A stretch of 64,000 bases of DNA from Trujillonella humicola. Its GTDB lineage: Bacteria; Actinomycetota; Actinomycetes; Mycobacteriales; Geodermatophilaceae. The stretch covers positions 1 through 64,000 of the forward strand of contig NZ_JBJNRJ010000013.1 of NCBI RefSeq assembly GCF_046233715.1, written 5' to 3'. Numbering within the stretch: position 1 is the stretch's first letter; every line of letters begins with the position of its first letter. The notes under the pieces were generated by a model, which saw nothing but the letters and a program-made list of their open reading frames with translations, had not been told where the DNA came from and made no database searches. Below are positions 32,994 through 41,460 of this stretch, in pieces. A program made the translations under genes and the position numbers.

Positions 32994-33989
32994 TCAGCGC
33001 CGGTCGGCCGCCATCGCCCTGAGGCGGGCGTTGTAGGCCTCGAGCTCCGCGTCCTCGGTGCGGTCGGCGGCGCGGTCCAGGCGCCGGGCGCGGCGCTCCT
33101 CCGAGCGCATCCAGGAGAACAGGACGACGGCGAGCACCAGCGCGGTCGGCAGCTCGCCGAAGGACCAGGCGATGCCTCCGGCCACGCCCTGGTCCTGCAG
33201 CGGGTCGATCCCCCAGCCGGCCGGCGGCTCGGCGAAGCTGTCGACCACCAGCGAGGTCGCCATCATCACGGCGACACCGAAGAAGGCGTGGAAGGGCACC
33301 GGCGCGAGCAGCTCGAGCATGCGGCCGCCGTGGCCGGTCTGCCGGGGCCACGGGTCCTGCGCGAGCACCGGCCCGAAGAACAGCAGCCCGGTGACGACGA
33401 AGTGGCAGAGCATGAACTGGTGCCCGACGGGCGAGGACATCAGGGCGTCGAAGACCGGGGTGAAGTAGATGCCGTAGAGGCTGGCGATGAACAGCGGCAC
33501 GGTGAACAGCGGTGAGGCGACCGCCTGCGCCGGCCGGCTGTGCAGCCCGTCGAGCAGCAGCGCCCGCGGCGCCCCGGCCACTCCCTTGCCGCGGGGCAGC
33601 GCGCGCAGCGCGAGCGTGACCGGCGCCGCGACCAGCAGCAGCAGCGGCGAGAGCATCGACAGCACCATGTGCTGGGTCATGTGGACGCTGAACAGCACCA
33701 TGCTGTAGCCGTTGAACCACGTGCCGGTGACCGCGACGATCGACAGGGTGCCCGCGGCCCAGGCGGCGGTCCGCCACCACGGCCAGGACACCCCGCTCCG
33801 GCGCAGCCGGGCGACGCCGACCAGGTAGAGGACCAGGCCGAGCAGGCTGAGCACCGGCAGCACCGACCACGCGTCCAGGTGCGGCAGGAACAGCCGCCCC
33901 GGCGACGGCGGTTCGCCGGGAACCCACATGCCCGAGTGGTGCCCGTGGTCCACCGCTTGCCTCCAGCCCCTGCCGACGTCGCCGTCCAC
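32994..33989 (-). CDS. ctaG: Cytochrome c oxidase assembly protein, CtaG (caa3) type
   Basis: A 331-residue integral membrane protein with about seven transmembrane helices. Family marks include the VHMTQHMVLSMLSPLLLLVAAPVTL segment with its paired histidines, HQFMLCHFVVTGLLFFGPVLA, and a late FHAFFGVAVMM helix. Such proteins (DUF1404/caa3_CtaG) help build aa3-type oxidases, which fits ctaD 1.5 kb away. GTG 33989 has AGGTGGGA just upstream and is used; ATG 33929 is also possible. It ends in a charged cytoplasmic tail (ERRARRLDRAADRTEDAELEA). Confidence 0.85.
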   Translation of the reverse strand: MDGDVGRGWRQAVDHGHHSGMWVPGEPPSPGRLFLPHLDAWSVLPVLSLLGLVLYLVGVARLRRSGVSWPWWRTAAWAAGTLSIVAVTGTWFNGYSMVLFSVHMTQHMVLSMLSPLLLLVAAPVTLALRALPRGKGVAGAPRALLLDGLHSRPAQAVASPLFTVPLFIASLYGIYFTPVFDALMSSPVGHQFMLCHFVVTGLLFFGPVLAQDPWPRQTGHGGRMLELLAPVPFHAFFGVAVMMATSLVVDSFAEPPAGWGIDPLQDQGVAGGIAWSFGELPTALVLAVVLFSWMRSEERRARRLDRAADRTEDAELEAYNARLRAMAADRR

Positions 33990-34015
33990 TGTCCCACCTG
34001 GTGACGCGCTGCAGC

Positions 34016-34071
34016 GGCCGCCCTTCAGGGGCCCGCGCCGAGCCTGCGAGGCGTGGGGGGAAGGGTGGTCC
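34016..34071 (-). terminator. Double-hairpin element C after the CDF transporter gene
   Basis: GGCCGCCCTTC (34016-34026) pairs imperfectly with GAAGGGTGGTCC (34060-34071), again with a T before the last CC. An inner GCGCCGAGC/GCGAGGCG block lies between. It ends 4 bases from the transporter TGA. Confidence 0.6.
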
Positions 34072-34075
34072 TTCT

Positions 34076-35020
34076 TCAGTCGTGGACGGGGGCCTCGTGC
34101 GCGGCGTGGGTGGCGGGCTCGAGCTGGAACGTGCAGTGCGCCACGTCGAAGCAGTCACCGAGGCAGGCGCACAGGTCGTCGAGCACGCGGCCGCCGTGGC
34201 CGCCGGCGAGGGCCTCGTCGCTGACCACGACGTGAGCGGAGAGCACCGGCAGCCCCGAGGTGATCGTCCAGGCGTGCAGGTCGTGCACGGCCAGCACGCC
34301 GTCGACCCCCAGGATGTGGGCGCGCACCTGGTCGAGGTCCACCCCGCGCGGGGCCGCCTCGAGCAGCACGTCGAGGGCCTCGCGCAGCAGTGACCAGGCG
34401 CGGGGCAGGACCAGGGCTCCGATGAGCAGCGAGGCCACCGTGTCGGCCGGCGTCCACCCGGTGAGCGCGATGGTCAGCGCCGCGACGATCACGGCCACCG
34501 AGCCCAGGGCGTCGGAGAACACCTCGAGGTAGGCGCCGCGGATGTTCAGCGACTCCCCCCGCCCTCGGTGCAGCAGCCCCAGGCCGATCAGGTTCACGAG
34601 CAGGCCGGCGACGGCGGCGACCAGCATCACCGGCGCGTGCACGTCGGCCGGGGCGGAGACCCGGCGCACCGCCTCGACCACCACGTAGCCGCCGACGCCC
34701 AGCAGCAGCAGGCCGTTGGCGACGGCGGCGAGGATCTCGACCCGCTGCCAGCCGAAGGTGCGCCGCCCGCGCGGCGGCCGCTGGGCGAGCGAGACGGCAC
34801 CCAGGGCCAGGCCGATGCCCAGCGCGTCGGTGGCCATGTGCCCGGCGTCGGCCAGCAGCGCGAGCGACCCGGAGACGACGGCCCCGGCCACCTCGGCGCC
34901 GAGGACGGCGAGGGTGAGCGCCAGCACCCACGCCAGCCGGCGGCGCTGACCGGCCGCGGCCGTGCCGTGGAGACCGTGGTCGTGACCGGAGGAGTGACCG
35001 TGCGCGTGCCCCGCACCCAT
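34076..35020 (-). CDS. Cation diffusion facilitator (CzcD/ZitB-like metal exporter)
   Basis: A 314-residue inner-membrane metal/proton antiporter with six predicted helices. The transport-site residues are seen as LLADAGHMATDALG (H and D of helix II) and LEVFSDALGSVAV (D of helix V). The N-terminus is His-rich (AGHAHGHSSGHDHGLHG), and the cytoplasmic C-terminal domain contains HDLHAWTITSG. These features favour Zn2+ export, with Co/Cd possible. Flanked on its 3' side by element C and upstream by the M23 gene's element D. It is physically separate from the zinc island 6 kb away. Confidence 0.88.
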   Translation of the reverse strand: MGAGHAHGHSSGHDHGLHGTAAAGQRRRLAWVLALTLAVLGAEVAGAVVSGSLALLADAGHMATDALGIGLALGAVSLAQRPPRGRRTFGWQRVEILAAVANGLLLLGVGGYVVVEAVRRVSAPADVHAPVMLVAAVAGLLVNLIGLGLLHRGRGESLNIRGAYLEVFSDALGSVAVIVAALTIALTGWTPADTVASLLIGALVLPRAWSLLREALDVLLEAAPRGVDLDQVRAHILGVDGVLAVHDLHAWTITSGLPVLSAHVVVSDEALAGGHGGRVLDDLCACLGDCFDVAHCTFQLEPATHAAHEAPVHD

Positions 35021-35070
35021 CAGCGGCTCACCTCCCCGGGCCGTACCCCCCGGGAAGTGTGCCCGACGTC

Positions 35071-35125
35071 GGCCTCCCTGCAGGGGCCGCCACGAGCGTG
35101 CGAGTGGCGGGAAGCAGGGAGGTCC
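35071..35125 (-). terminator. Double-hairpin element D after the M23 peptidase gene
   Basis: GGCCTCCCTGC (35071-35081) pairs with GCAGGGAGG-T-CC (35114-35125). An inner CCGCCAC/GTGGCGG hairpin is perfect over 7 bp. It ends 4 bases from the peptidase TGA. Confidence 0.65.
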
Positions 35126-35129
35126 TCCC

Positions 35130-36311
35130 TCAGATGTCGACGCCGCGCTCCCGCAGCCACGGGATCGGGTCCACCTTGGTGCCGTTCAGCCCGCCCACGT
35201 GCACCTCGAAGTGCAGGTGCGGTCCGGTCGACTGGCCGCGGTTGCCCAGCAGCGCGATCGTGTCGCCGGCGCGGACCACCTGGCCGGGTGCGACGAGGAT
35301 CTCCTCCATGTGCCCGTAGACGGTGACGTCGCCGTTCTCGTGCTGGATGTAGATCACGTTCCCGTAGCCGCTGGCCGGTCCGGCCTCCAGGACGACGCCG
35401 TCCATGGCCGCGTACTCGGGGGTGTACATGGGCGCGGCCAGGTCGATGCCGGAGTGCATGGTTCCCCAGCGGGGTCCGAAGCCGCTGGTGAGCCGGGCGC
35501 CCTGGACCGGGAGGACGGCCCGGGGGCGGGCGGCCTCGGCGAGGGCGAGCTCGGTCAGCTGGTCGGCCTCCTGCTGGGCGACCGCGGCGGCGTACCGCTC
35601 CATGTCCCGGGTGGTCCGGCTGGCGGCCATCTCGGCGAGCTGCGCGGCCTCGGCGACGACCGGCGCCGGGGCCTCGGGCGCGGTGTCCTCGATGCCCAGG
35701 GCGCGGGCGACGCTCACCGACTCGCCGACCGGCTGCGCAGGCTCGGCCGACGCCCTCGTCTCCGCGCCGGCGACCACGCCGAGGCCGGCGGCGGTGACCA
35801 GCGCGGCGGCCAGGTAGACGACGGGACGGCGGCGGGCCAGCGCGGTGCGGTGCCGCCCGCGACCGGCCCGGACGACCGGGACCGTGCACGTCTCGGCGGC
35901 CTCACCGTCGGCGGCCTCAGCGTCAGCGTCGGCGGCGGGCTCGTCGGCGGGGGCGGGAACCACGACCGGCGCGGCGGCCTCGTCCGCGACCTCCCCGAGG
36001 CCGGCCAGCGCCGTGGCCTCCGCCTGACCGGTGAGGTCCGCGAGGTCCTCCGGCGCGGTCAGGTGGGTGCGGTCGTCGGCCTCGGCCGGAGCGGGCCGGA
36101 GCGCCCGCCTCGCCCGGAGACGGAGCGGCCACCCGCTCCCTCGTCGGCTCGTGCCCTCCGGGCGCGGACCCGGGACGATCGGTGGGACCTCGCCCGCCGG
36201 CGGTACCGGGCGAGCCGGAGCTGCCGCCGCCTTGCCGTCGAGAGGGGTGCCGGGACCCGGGACGGGTGCCGTCGCCTCGTCGAGGACGGGGTCGTGGTGG
36301 AGCTGGGACAT
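35130..36311 (-). CDS. M23 peptidoglycan endopeptidase, membrane-anchored
   Basis: A 393-residue cell-wall hydrolase. A long disordered Pro/Ala-rich cytoplasmic region (1-160) leads to one transmembrane helix (about 164-183), then an Ala-rich helical stalk (205-265) and a LytM/M23 domain (from about 272). Zinc ligands are H286 and D290 in HSGIDLAAP and H367 in HLHFEV, with H365 as catalytic His. It should cleave peptide cross-links outside the membrane. ATG 36311 is used; an ATG 24 bases farther up is possible. A direct repeat resembling an MtrA site lies at 36388-36403. Confidence 0.88.
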   Translation of the reverse strand: MSQLHHDPVLDEATAPVPGPGTPLDGKAAAAPARPVPPAGEVPPIVPGPRPEGTSRRGSGWPLRLRARRALRPAPAEADDRTHLTAPEDLADLTGQAEATALAGLGEVADEAAAPVVVPAPADEPAADADAEAADGEAAETCTVPVVRAGRGRHRTALARRRPVVYLAAALVTAAGLGVVAGAETRASAEPAQPVGESVSVARALGIEDTAPEAPAPVVAEAAQLAEMAASRTTRDMERYAAAVAQQEADQLTELALAEAARPRAVLPVQGARLTSGFGPRWGTMHSGIDLAAPMYTPEYAAMDGVVLEAGPASGYGNVIYIQHENGDVTVYGHMEEILVAPGQVVRAGDTIALLGNRGQSTGPHLHFEVHVGGLNGTKVDPIPWLRERGVDI

Positions 36312-36387
36312 GCACCTGACTTCCGCAGGGGGCAAGGACGTGTTGCGTGGGGTCCCGGGGAGAGGACGGCAGCCATGTAAACACGCC

Positions 36388-36403
36388 GTGACCGGTTCGT
36401 GAT
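36388..36403. promoter_or_regulatory. MtrA-like direct repeat GTGAC-N6-GTGAT
   Basis: GTGAC (36388-36392), six bases, then GTGAT (36399-36403). The spacing matches the actinobacterial MtrA motif GTnAC-N6-GTnAC with one mismatch. MtrA controls cell-wall hydrolases, and the site is 77 bases upstream of the M23 gene. The rest of the 292-base divergent region 36312-36603 holds no gene that I can see. Confidence 0.3.
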
Positions 36404-36603
36404 CTCTGAGGCGGGGTAGTACCTATTGCTGCTGTGGCGCAGGCCACTGACCTGCACCGTTGTCATTCGGCTCTGCGTCTAACCGATCTCACGCTGAGTG
36501 GTCGACGCGCCGTCGAACACCGATCCGGGGCGCGATGAGGCTCACCACCGGGCAGAGGCCTCTGGTCGGACCCCTCCGACGCCGAGTAAGAGGAGCCCCC
36601 CGC

Positions 36604-37785
36604 ATGCGCGCAGTGACCTGGCACGGCCGAGCCGACGTCCGGGTGGACACCGTCCCCGACCCGACGATCCAGGACCCCACCGACGTCGTCGTCGAGGTGA
36701 CGTCCAGCGGCATCTGCGGCTCCGATCTCCACCTCATCGAGGTCATGGCGCCGTTCATGAGCGTCGGCGACGTCATGGGCCACGAGCCCATGGGGATCGT
36801 CCGGGAGGTCGGCCGGGACGTGACCGCCGTCAAGCCCGGGGACCGCGTCGTCGTCCCCTTCAACATCTCCTGCGGCACCTGCTGGATGTGCTCGCAGGGC
36901 CTGCAGTCCCAGTGCGAGACCACGCAGAACCGCGAGCAGGGCTTCGGCGCCTCGCTGTTCGGCTACACGAAGCTCTACGGGCAGGTGCCCGGCGGGCAGG
37001 CGGAGTACCTGCGCGTGCCGTTCGGCAACACGCTGCCGATCAAGGTCCCCGACGGGCTGCCCGACGACCGCTGGGTCTACCTCTCCGACGTCCTGCCGAC
37101 GGCCTGGCAGGCGGTGCAGTACGCGGCCGTGCCGCCCGACGGGACGCTGCTGGTCCTCGGCCTCGGCCCGATCGGTGACATGTGCACCCGGATCGCCTCC
37201 CACCTGGGCATCGAGAGGGTGTGGGCCTCCGACGTCGTCCCCGAGCGGATCGCCCGGGCCACGCGCCGCGGCACGCAGGTCATCCGCTCCACCGAGCAGG
37301 CCGAGGTGGTGCAGGCCATCCGGGACGCCACCGACGGCCGCGGGCCCGATGCCGTCATCGACGCCGTCGGCATGGAGGCGCACGGCTCACCGCTGGCCTC
37401 GATCGCGCAGAAGGCGACGGCGATCGTGCCCGACGCGATCATGGAGAAGGTCATGCAGGTGGCCGGCGTCGACCGGCTCGCGGCGCTGAACACCGCGATC
37501 GAGGCCGTGCGGCGCGGCGGGACCATCTCGCTGTCGGGTGTCTACGGCGGGGCGACCGACCCGCTGCCGCTGATGCGGATGTTCGACAAGCAGATCCAGC
37601 TGCGGATGGGTCAGGCCAACGTGTGGCGGTGGGTGCCCGACATCCTGCCGATCCTCGCCGAGGGCGACCCGCTGGGCGTCGACGACTTCGCGACCCACCA
37701 CGTGCCGCTCGAGCAGGCCCCGGAGGCCTACAAGAACTTCCGGGAAAAGAAGGACGGCGCGGTCAAGGTGCTGCTCACCCCCTGA
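36604..37785 (+). CDS. Zinc-dependent alcohol dehydrogenase (formaldehyde-dehydrogenase-like)
   Basis: A 393-residue medium-chain dehydrogenase. The catalytic zinc ligands are in GICGSDLH (C38) and MGHEPMG (H60, E61). A structural zinc site is the Cys cluster SCGTCWMCSQGLQSQC. The NAD-binding turn is VLGLGPIGDMCTR. It resembles the zinc-containing, glutathione-independent formaldehyde dehydrogenase branch in length and Cys spacing, but the substrate is inferred only. AGAGGAG lies 8 bases before the ATG. Its transcript runs into the hairpin at 37796-37834. Confidence 0.87.
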   Translation: MRAVTWHGRADVRVDTVPDPTIQDPTDVVVEVTSSGICGSDLHLIEVMAPFMSVGDVMGHEPMGIVREVGRDVTAVKPGDRVVVPFNISCGTCWMCSQGLQSQCETTQNREQGFGASLFGYTKLYGQVPGGQAEYLRVPFGNTLPIKVPDGLPDDRWVYLSDVLPTAWQAVQYAAVPPDGTLLVLGLGPIGDMCTRIASHLGIERVWASDVVPERIARATRRGTQVIRSTEQAEVVQAIRDATDGRGPDAVIDAVGMEAHGSPLASIAQKATAIVPDAIMEKVMQVAGVDRLAALNTAIEAVRRGGTISLSGVYGGATDPLPLMRMFDKQIQLRMGQANVWRWVPDILPILAEGDPLGVDDFATHHVPLEQAPEAYKNFREKKDGAVKVLLTP

Positions 37786-37795
37786 CTGCGGCCGC

Positions 37796-37834
37796 GGAGG
37801 AGATCCGCGGGCGTCACGCCCACGGATCTCCTCC
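37796..37834. terminator. Long hairpin with GGAGGAGATC arms
   Basis: GGAGGAGATCCG pairs with CGGATCTCCTCC, and beyond one C/A mismatch GGGCG pairs with CGCCC around loop TCA. It starts 11 bases after the alcohol dehydrogenase TGA and ends 15 bases before the convergent TetR stop, so it can end both transcripts. The outer arms match those at 3081-3119. Confidence 0.75.
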
Positions 37835-37848
37835 GCCAGGCCCGGCCG

Positions 37849-38445
37849 TCAGCCGGCGGCGTGGCGGGCGACCAGCAGGTCGACGCCGGCGTCGAGCGTC
37901 GCGCGGGCGGCCGGGGTGTCGCGGTCGACCAGCCACGTCGTCGTCGCGCCGTCGACCAGCGCGACCAGCAGCCGGGCCGGCTCGGCGACCGGCTCCCGCC
38001 ACGCCGTCCCGGTCACCGCCGCGGCCCGCTCCAGCAGGTCGGTCGCCGCCGCGGCGTAGGCCCGGTACTGCTGCCGGGCGACCGGCCGCAGGGCCGGGTC
38101 GCGCACCGCGTGCAGGGTCAGCTCCAGCATCAGCTGCTCGACGCCGGGGGCCGCCTCCAGGTGGGCGAGGTAGCCGCCGGCAGCGCCCCGCAGGCAGCCG
38201 GCCAGCCCGGCAGCGGGGTCCAGCTCCGCGGTGGCGGCGGCCAGCTCCCGGCCCACGACCCGGCGGACCAGCTCGGCGAGCAGCTCGTCGCGGGAGGCGA
38301 AGGCGTAGTGGAAGCTCGCCAGCGACATCCCCGCCTCGGCGACGACGGCGCGGGTGGTGCCGGCGGCGAGCCCGTTCCGGGCCATCACCCGCAGCGCGGC
38401 CTCGGCCAGGGCCTCGCGCCGGTCGGCCACGGCCAGCCGGGCCAC
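37849..38445 (-). CDS. TetR family transcriptional regulator
   Basis: A 198-residue repressor with an N-terminal helix-turn-helix (GTTRAVVAEAGMSLASFHYAF at about 28-48, then SRDELLAELV) and a helical ligand domain. GTG 38445 lies one base after the stop of the lactone oxidase gene, so both are on one transcript and the regulator may control it. The ligand domain is typical of TetR_C-type proteins and gives no clue to the effector. Confidence 0.86.
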   Translation of the reverse strand: MARLAVADRREALAEAALRVMARNGLAAGTTRAVVAEAGMSLASFHYAFASRDELLAELVRRVVGRELAAATAELDPAAGLAGCLRGAAGGYLAHLEAAPGVEQLMLELTLHAVRDPALRPVARQQYRAYAAAATDLLERAAAVTGTAWREPVAEPARLLVALVDGATTTWLVDRDTPAARATLDAGVDLLVARHAAG

Positions 38446-38446
38446 C

Positions 38447-39748
38447 TCAGGCCGGCCCGAGCACGTGGTCGAGGTGCGCGCTGCCGAGGACGCCGCCGGG
38501 GTCGAGCCGCCCGCGCAGCGCGGTGAACTCGGCGAAGCGCGGGTACCTGCCGGCCAGCGCGGCCGCGTCCAGGGAGTGCAGCTTGCCCCAGTGCGGCCGT
38601 CCGCCCACGGCGCCGGCGATCGCCTCGACGGTCCGGAAGTACTCCCCCGGCTCGCTGCGCGCCGGCACGTGGACGGCGACGTAGGCGGTCTCGCGGCCGT
38701 GGGCCGTCGACAGCGGGACGTCGTCGGCCGCGGCCACCCGCACCTCGACGGGGAACGGCACCCGCCAGTCGCTCGCGTCGACCACCCGGCGCAGCTCCGC
38801 CAGCACGGCCGGCGCGGCGTCCCGGGGCACGGCGTACTCCATCTCGCGGAACCGGACCCGCCGGCGGGAGACGAAGACGCGGTGCGCGGCGTCGGTGTAC
38901 GTGCGGGGCGCCAGCGCCCCCGCGGAGAACCGCGCCAGCGGGCCGACCAGCGCGGGCACCCGCCGGCCGGTGGCCACGACGGCCGCGAGCCCGGCGTTGG
39001 CCAGCAGCTCGTCGTCCCAGAGCGCCCGCAGCCGGGGCAGCGGCGCCACCTCGGTCAGCGGCACTCGGGTGTTGCGCTTGGTCAGGCACCGGTCGGTGTG
39101 CGGGAACCAGTAGAACTCGACGTGGTCGGTGGACGACATGAACGCGTCGAAGCCCTCCAGCAGCTCCGGCAGCGCCGCCGGGCCCTCCTCGGCGCGCAGC
39201 GCGAAGGCGGGCACGGCCTGCAGGGTCACGGTGTCGAGCACGCCGAGCGCGCCGAGGGAGATGCGGGCGGCGGAGAAGACGGCCGGGTGCTCCTCGGGCG
39301 AGCAGCGCAGCACCGCACCGTCGGGCGTCACGAGCTGCAGGCCTCGGACCTGGGTGCCCAGGCCGCCGAAGGCCGCGCCGGTGCCGTGCGTGCCGGTGGA
39401 CAGGGCGCCGGCGACGGTCTGCCGGTCGATGTCGCCGAGGTTGGTCAGCGCCCAGCCACGGGCGGCGAGCTCGGTGGTCAGCCGGTGCAGCGGCATCCCG
39501 GCCTGGACGGTGACCAGGCCGGTGGCGTCGACGTCGACCAGAGCGGCATGCCGGTCGAGGGCCAGCCCGACGTCGTCCGGGCGGCCGACGGCGGTGAAGG
39601 AGTGACCGCTGCCCAGCGGGCGGACCCGCCGTCCCTGCGCGGCGGCGGAGGTGAGTGCCGCGGCGATGGCGTCGGTGCCCGCCGGGTGCACGACGGTCAC
39701 GCCGTCGGCCCGCTGGTCGCCCGCCCAGTTGCGCCACCGCTCGCCCAC
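38447..39748 (-). CDS. D-arabinono-1,4-lactone oxidase family FAD oxidoreductase
   Basis: A 433-residue VAO-fold flavoprotein. The FAD domain has RPLGSGHSFTAVG and ALSTGTHGTGAAFGGLG; the C-terminal substrate domain ends with GGRPHWGKLHSLDAAALAGRYPRF and LDPGGVLGSAHLDHVLG, the ALO/gulonolactone oxidase signature. Relatives oxidise sugar-1,4-lactones or alditols with O2 or another acceptor. The exact substrate is unknown. It is divergent from the aldolase-like gene across 59 bases and followed directly by a TetR gene. Confidence 0.88.
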   Translation of the reverse strand: MGERWRNWAGDQRADGVTVVHPAGTDAIAAALTSAAAQGRRVRPLGSGHSFTAVGRPDDVGLALDRHAALVDVDATGLVTVQAGMPLHRLTTELAARGWALTNLGDIDRQTVAGALSTGTHGTGAAFGGLGTQVRGLQLVTPDGAVLRCSPEEHPAVFSAARISLGALGVLDTVTLQAVPAFALRAEEGPAALPELLEGFDAFMSSTDHVEFYWFPHTDRCLTKRNTRVPLTEVAPLPRLRALWDDELLANAGLAAVVATGRRVPALVGPLARFSAGALAPRTYTDAAHRVFVSRRRVRFREMEYAVPRDAAPAVLAELRRVVDASDWRVPFPVEVRVAAADDVPLSTAHGRETAYVAVHVPARSEPGEYFRTVEAIAGAVGGRPHWGKLHSLDAAALAGRYPRFAEFTALRGRLDPGGVLGSAHLDHVLGPA

Positions 39749-39807
39749 GCCGGCAGGCTATTGGGACGGTTGACCCAGTCCGTCGCGGCACAGCATGCTC
39801 CCCGACC

Positions 39808-41031
39808 GTGGACCGTTCCGTCAGCGAGGGCGAGAGCGCCCGGGCCCGGCTGGACGCGGCGACGGCCGACCTCGACCCGCCGCTGGCCGTGCTCGACCTC
39901 GACGCCCTCGACGCGAACGCCGCCGACCTGGTGCGCCGCGCCGGCGGCCGGCCGATCCGGGTGGCGAGCAAGTCGGTGCGCAGCCGACCGGTGCTGCGGC
40001 GGGTGCTCGCACGGCCCGGCTTCTCCGGCGTGCTCGCCTACTCGGCGGCGGAGGCGCTGTGGCTGGCCGGCGGGCACGACCCGGTGTGCGACGACGTCGT
40101 CGTCGGCTACCCCACCGCCGACCGCTCCGCCCTGCGCCGGCTGACCACCGACCCGGCGCTGGCCGGCCGCGTCACGCTCATGATCGACTCGACCGACCAC
40201 CTCGACCTCGTCGACGCGGTCGCCGCCCCCGGCTCCCGGCCGCACGTGCGGGTCTGCCTGGACCTCGACGCGTCGCTGCGGGCAGCGGGCGGGCGGCTGC
40301 ACGTCGGCGTCCGACGGTCCCCGGTGCACACCCCGGCACAGGCGGCCGCGCTGGCCCGTGCCGTCGTGCAGCGGCCGGGATTCCGGCTGGTGGGCCTCAT
40401 GGCCTACGAGGCGCAGGTGGCCGGGGTGCAGGACGCGCCCCCCGGGCGGCCGCTGCGCGGGCTGGCGGTACGCCGGGTGCACGCGATGTCCGTGCGGGAG
40501 CTGCGCGGGCGGCGGGCAGCCGCCGTCGCCGCCGTGCGCGACGTCGCGGAGCTGGAGTTCGTCAACGGCGGCGGCACCGGGAGCCTGGAGTCGACGGCGG
40601 CCGACCCCGCGGTCACGGAGGTGGCGGCCGGGTCGGGGCTGTACTCCCCCGCCCTGTTCGACGGGTACCGCGCCTTCCGCGGCCGGCCCGCCGCGCTGTT
40701 CGCCCTGCCGGTGACCCGCCGCCCGGCGCCCGGGACGGTCACGGTGGCCGGCGGCGGGTGGATCGCCTCGGGGCCGCCCGGTGCCGACCGGCTGCCGGTC
40801 CCGGTGCACCCGGCGGGGCTGCGGACCACCGGGACCGAGGGCGCCGGCGAGGTGCAGACGCCGCTGCGCGGGGCCGCGGCCGACCGGCTGGCGATCGGTG
40901 ACCGCGTGTGGTTCCGCCACGCCAAGGCCGGCGAGCTCGCCGAGCACGTAGACGTCCTGCACGTCCTCGCCGGCGGGGACCTCACGGGCACCGTCGCGAC
41001 CTACCGCGGCGAGGGCCGCTCGTTCGGCTGA
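39808..41031 (+). CDS. D-threonine aldolase-like/amino-acid deaminase (fold type III PLP)
   Basis: A 407-residue PLP enzyme with an alanine-racemase-like N-terminal barrel and a C-terminal D-serine-dehydratase-like domain. The PLP lysine is K55 in IRVASKSVRS, and LEFVNGGGTGSLES is the phosphate-binding segment. Relatives act on D-threonine, D-serine or similar amino acids. Here the annotation amino acid deaminase/aldolase fits the whole length. Late residues HVDVLHV mark the metal-binding C-terminal domain. GTG 39808 gives a normal N-terminus. Zur-type fur follows after 35 bases. Confidence 0.83.
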   Translation: MDRSVSEGESARARLDAATADLDPPLAVLDLDALDANAADLVRRAGGRPIRVASKSVRSRPVLRRVLARPGFSGVLAYSAAEALWLAGGHDPVCDDVVVGYPTADRSALRRLTTDPALAGRVTLMIDSTDHLDLVDAVAAPGSRPHVRVCLDLDASLRAAGGRLHVGVRRSPVHTPAQAAALARAVVQRPGFRLVGLMAYEAQVAGVQDAPPGRPLRGLAVRRVHAMSVRELRGRRAAAVAAVRDVAELEFVNGGGTGSLESTAADPAVTEVAAGSGLYSPALFDGYRAFRGRPAALFALPVTRRPAPGTVTVAGGGWIASGPPGADRLPVPVHPAGLRTTGTEGAGEVQTPLRGAAADRLAIGDRVWFRHAKAGELAEHVDVLHVLAGGDLTGTVATYRGEGRSFG

Positions 41032-41066
41032 CCCACGCCCGCGGCGGGTCGTGCCACGATGGGGGT

Positions 41067-41456
41067 GTGACTCGCCCGACTCCGCAGCGTGACGCCATCC
41101 GGATGCTGTTCGAGGACCTCGAGGGATTCCACAGCGCGCAGGACGTCTACGCCAAGCTCCGCTCGTCCGGCGGCAAGGTCGGCCTGTCCACCGTCTACCG
41201 CGCGGTGCAGTCGCTGGCCGACGACGGCGAGCTGGACTCCATCCGCACCGACAGCGGCGAGGCGCTGTACCGGCGCTGCAGCAGCCAGCACCACCACCAC
41301 CTCGTGTGCCGCTCGTGCGGCCGCACCGTGGAGGTGGCCGGCCCGGCCGTCGAGCGCTGGGCCGACGAGGTGGCCGGCGAGCACGGCTTCGCCGACGTCA
41401 GCCACACCCTGGAGATCTTCGGCACCTGCGCGGACTGCCGGGCCGCCGCGAACTGA
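41067..41456 (+). CDS. zur: Fur-family metalloregulator, probable Zur
   Basis: A 129-residue Fur-family repressor. The winged helix (TPQRDAIRMLFEDLEGFHSAQDVYAKL...LSTVYRAVQSL) is followed by a dimerisation domain with four consecutive histidines H75-H78 and structural cysteines C81, C84, C121 and C124. Zur binds Zn2+ and represses zinc uptake and zinc-sparing genes. Neighbours are exactly those targets: zinc-free ribosomal proteins, zinc ABC genes and a CobW-like protein, so Zur rather than Fur is inferred. No operator-like site is seen just before its own GTG start. Confidence 0.88.
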   Translation: MTRPTPQRDAIRMLFEDLEGFHSAQDVYAKLRSSGGKVGLSTVYRAVQSLADDGELDSIRTDSGEALYRRCSSQHHHHLVCRSCGRTVEVAGPAVERWADEVAGEHGFADVSHTLEIFGTCADCRAAAN

Positions 41457-41460
41457 CGCC

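Noticed and set aside
28436..33022. A 1528-codon open frame on the plus strand, antisense to serB, ctaD and neighbours
   Set aside because: Long antisense frames are expected in very GC-rich coding DNA. The translation is low-complexity Arg/Ser/Ala-rich with no domain, while the opposing frames encode clear proteins.
36312..36540. Possible c-di-AMP (ydaO-type) riboswitch upstream of the M23 peptidase
   Set aside because: GAGCCGAAT on the minus strand recalled the 3' part of that aptamer, but the required GGGGA and GGGTGAAT segments are missing.
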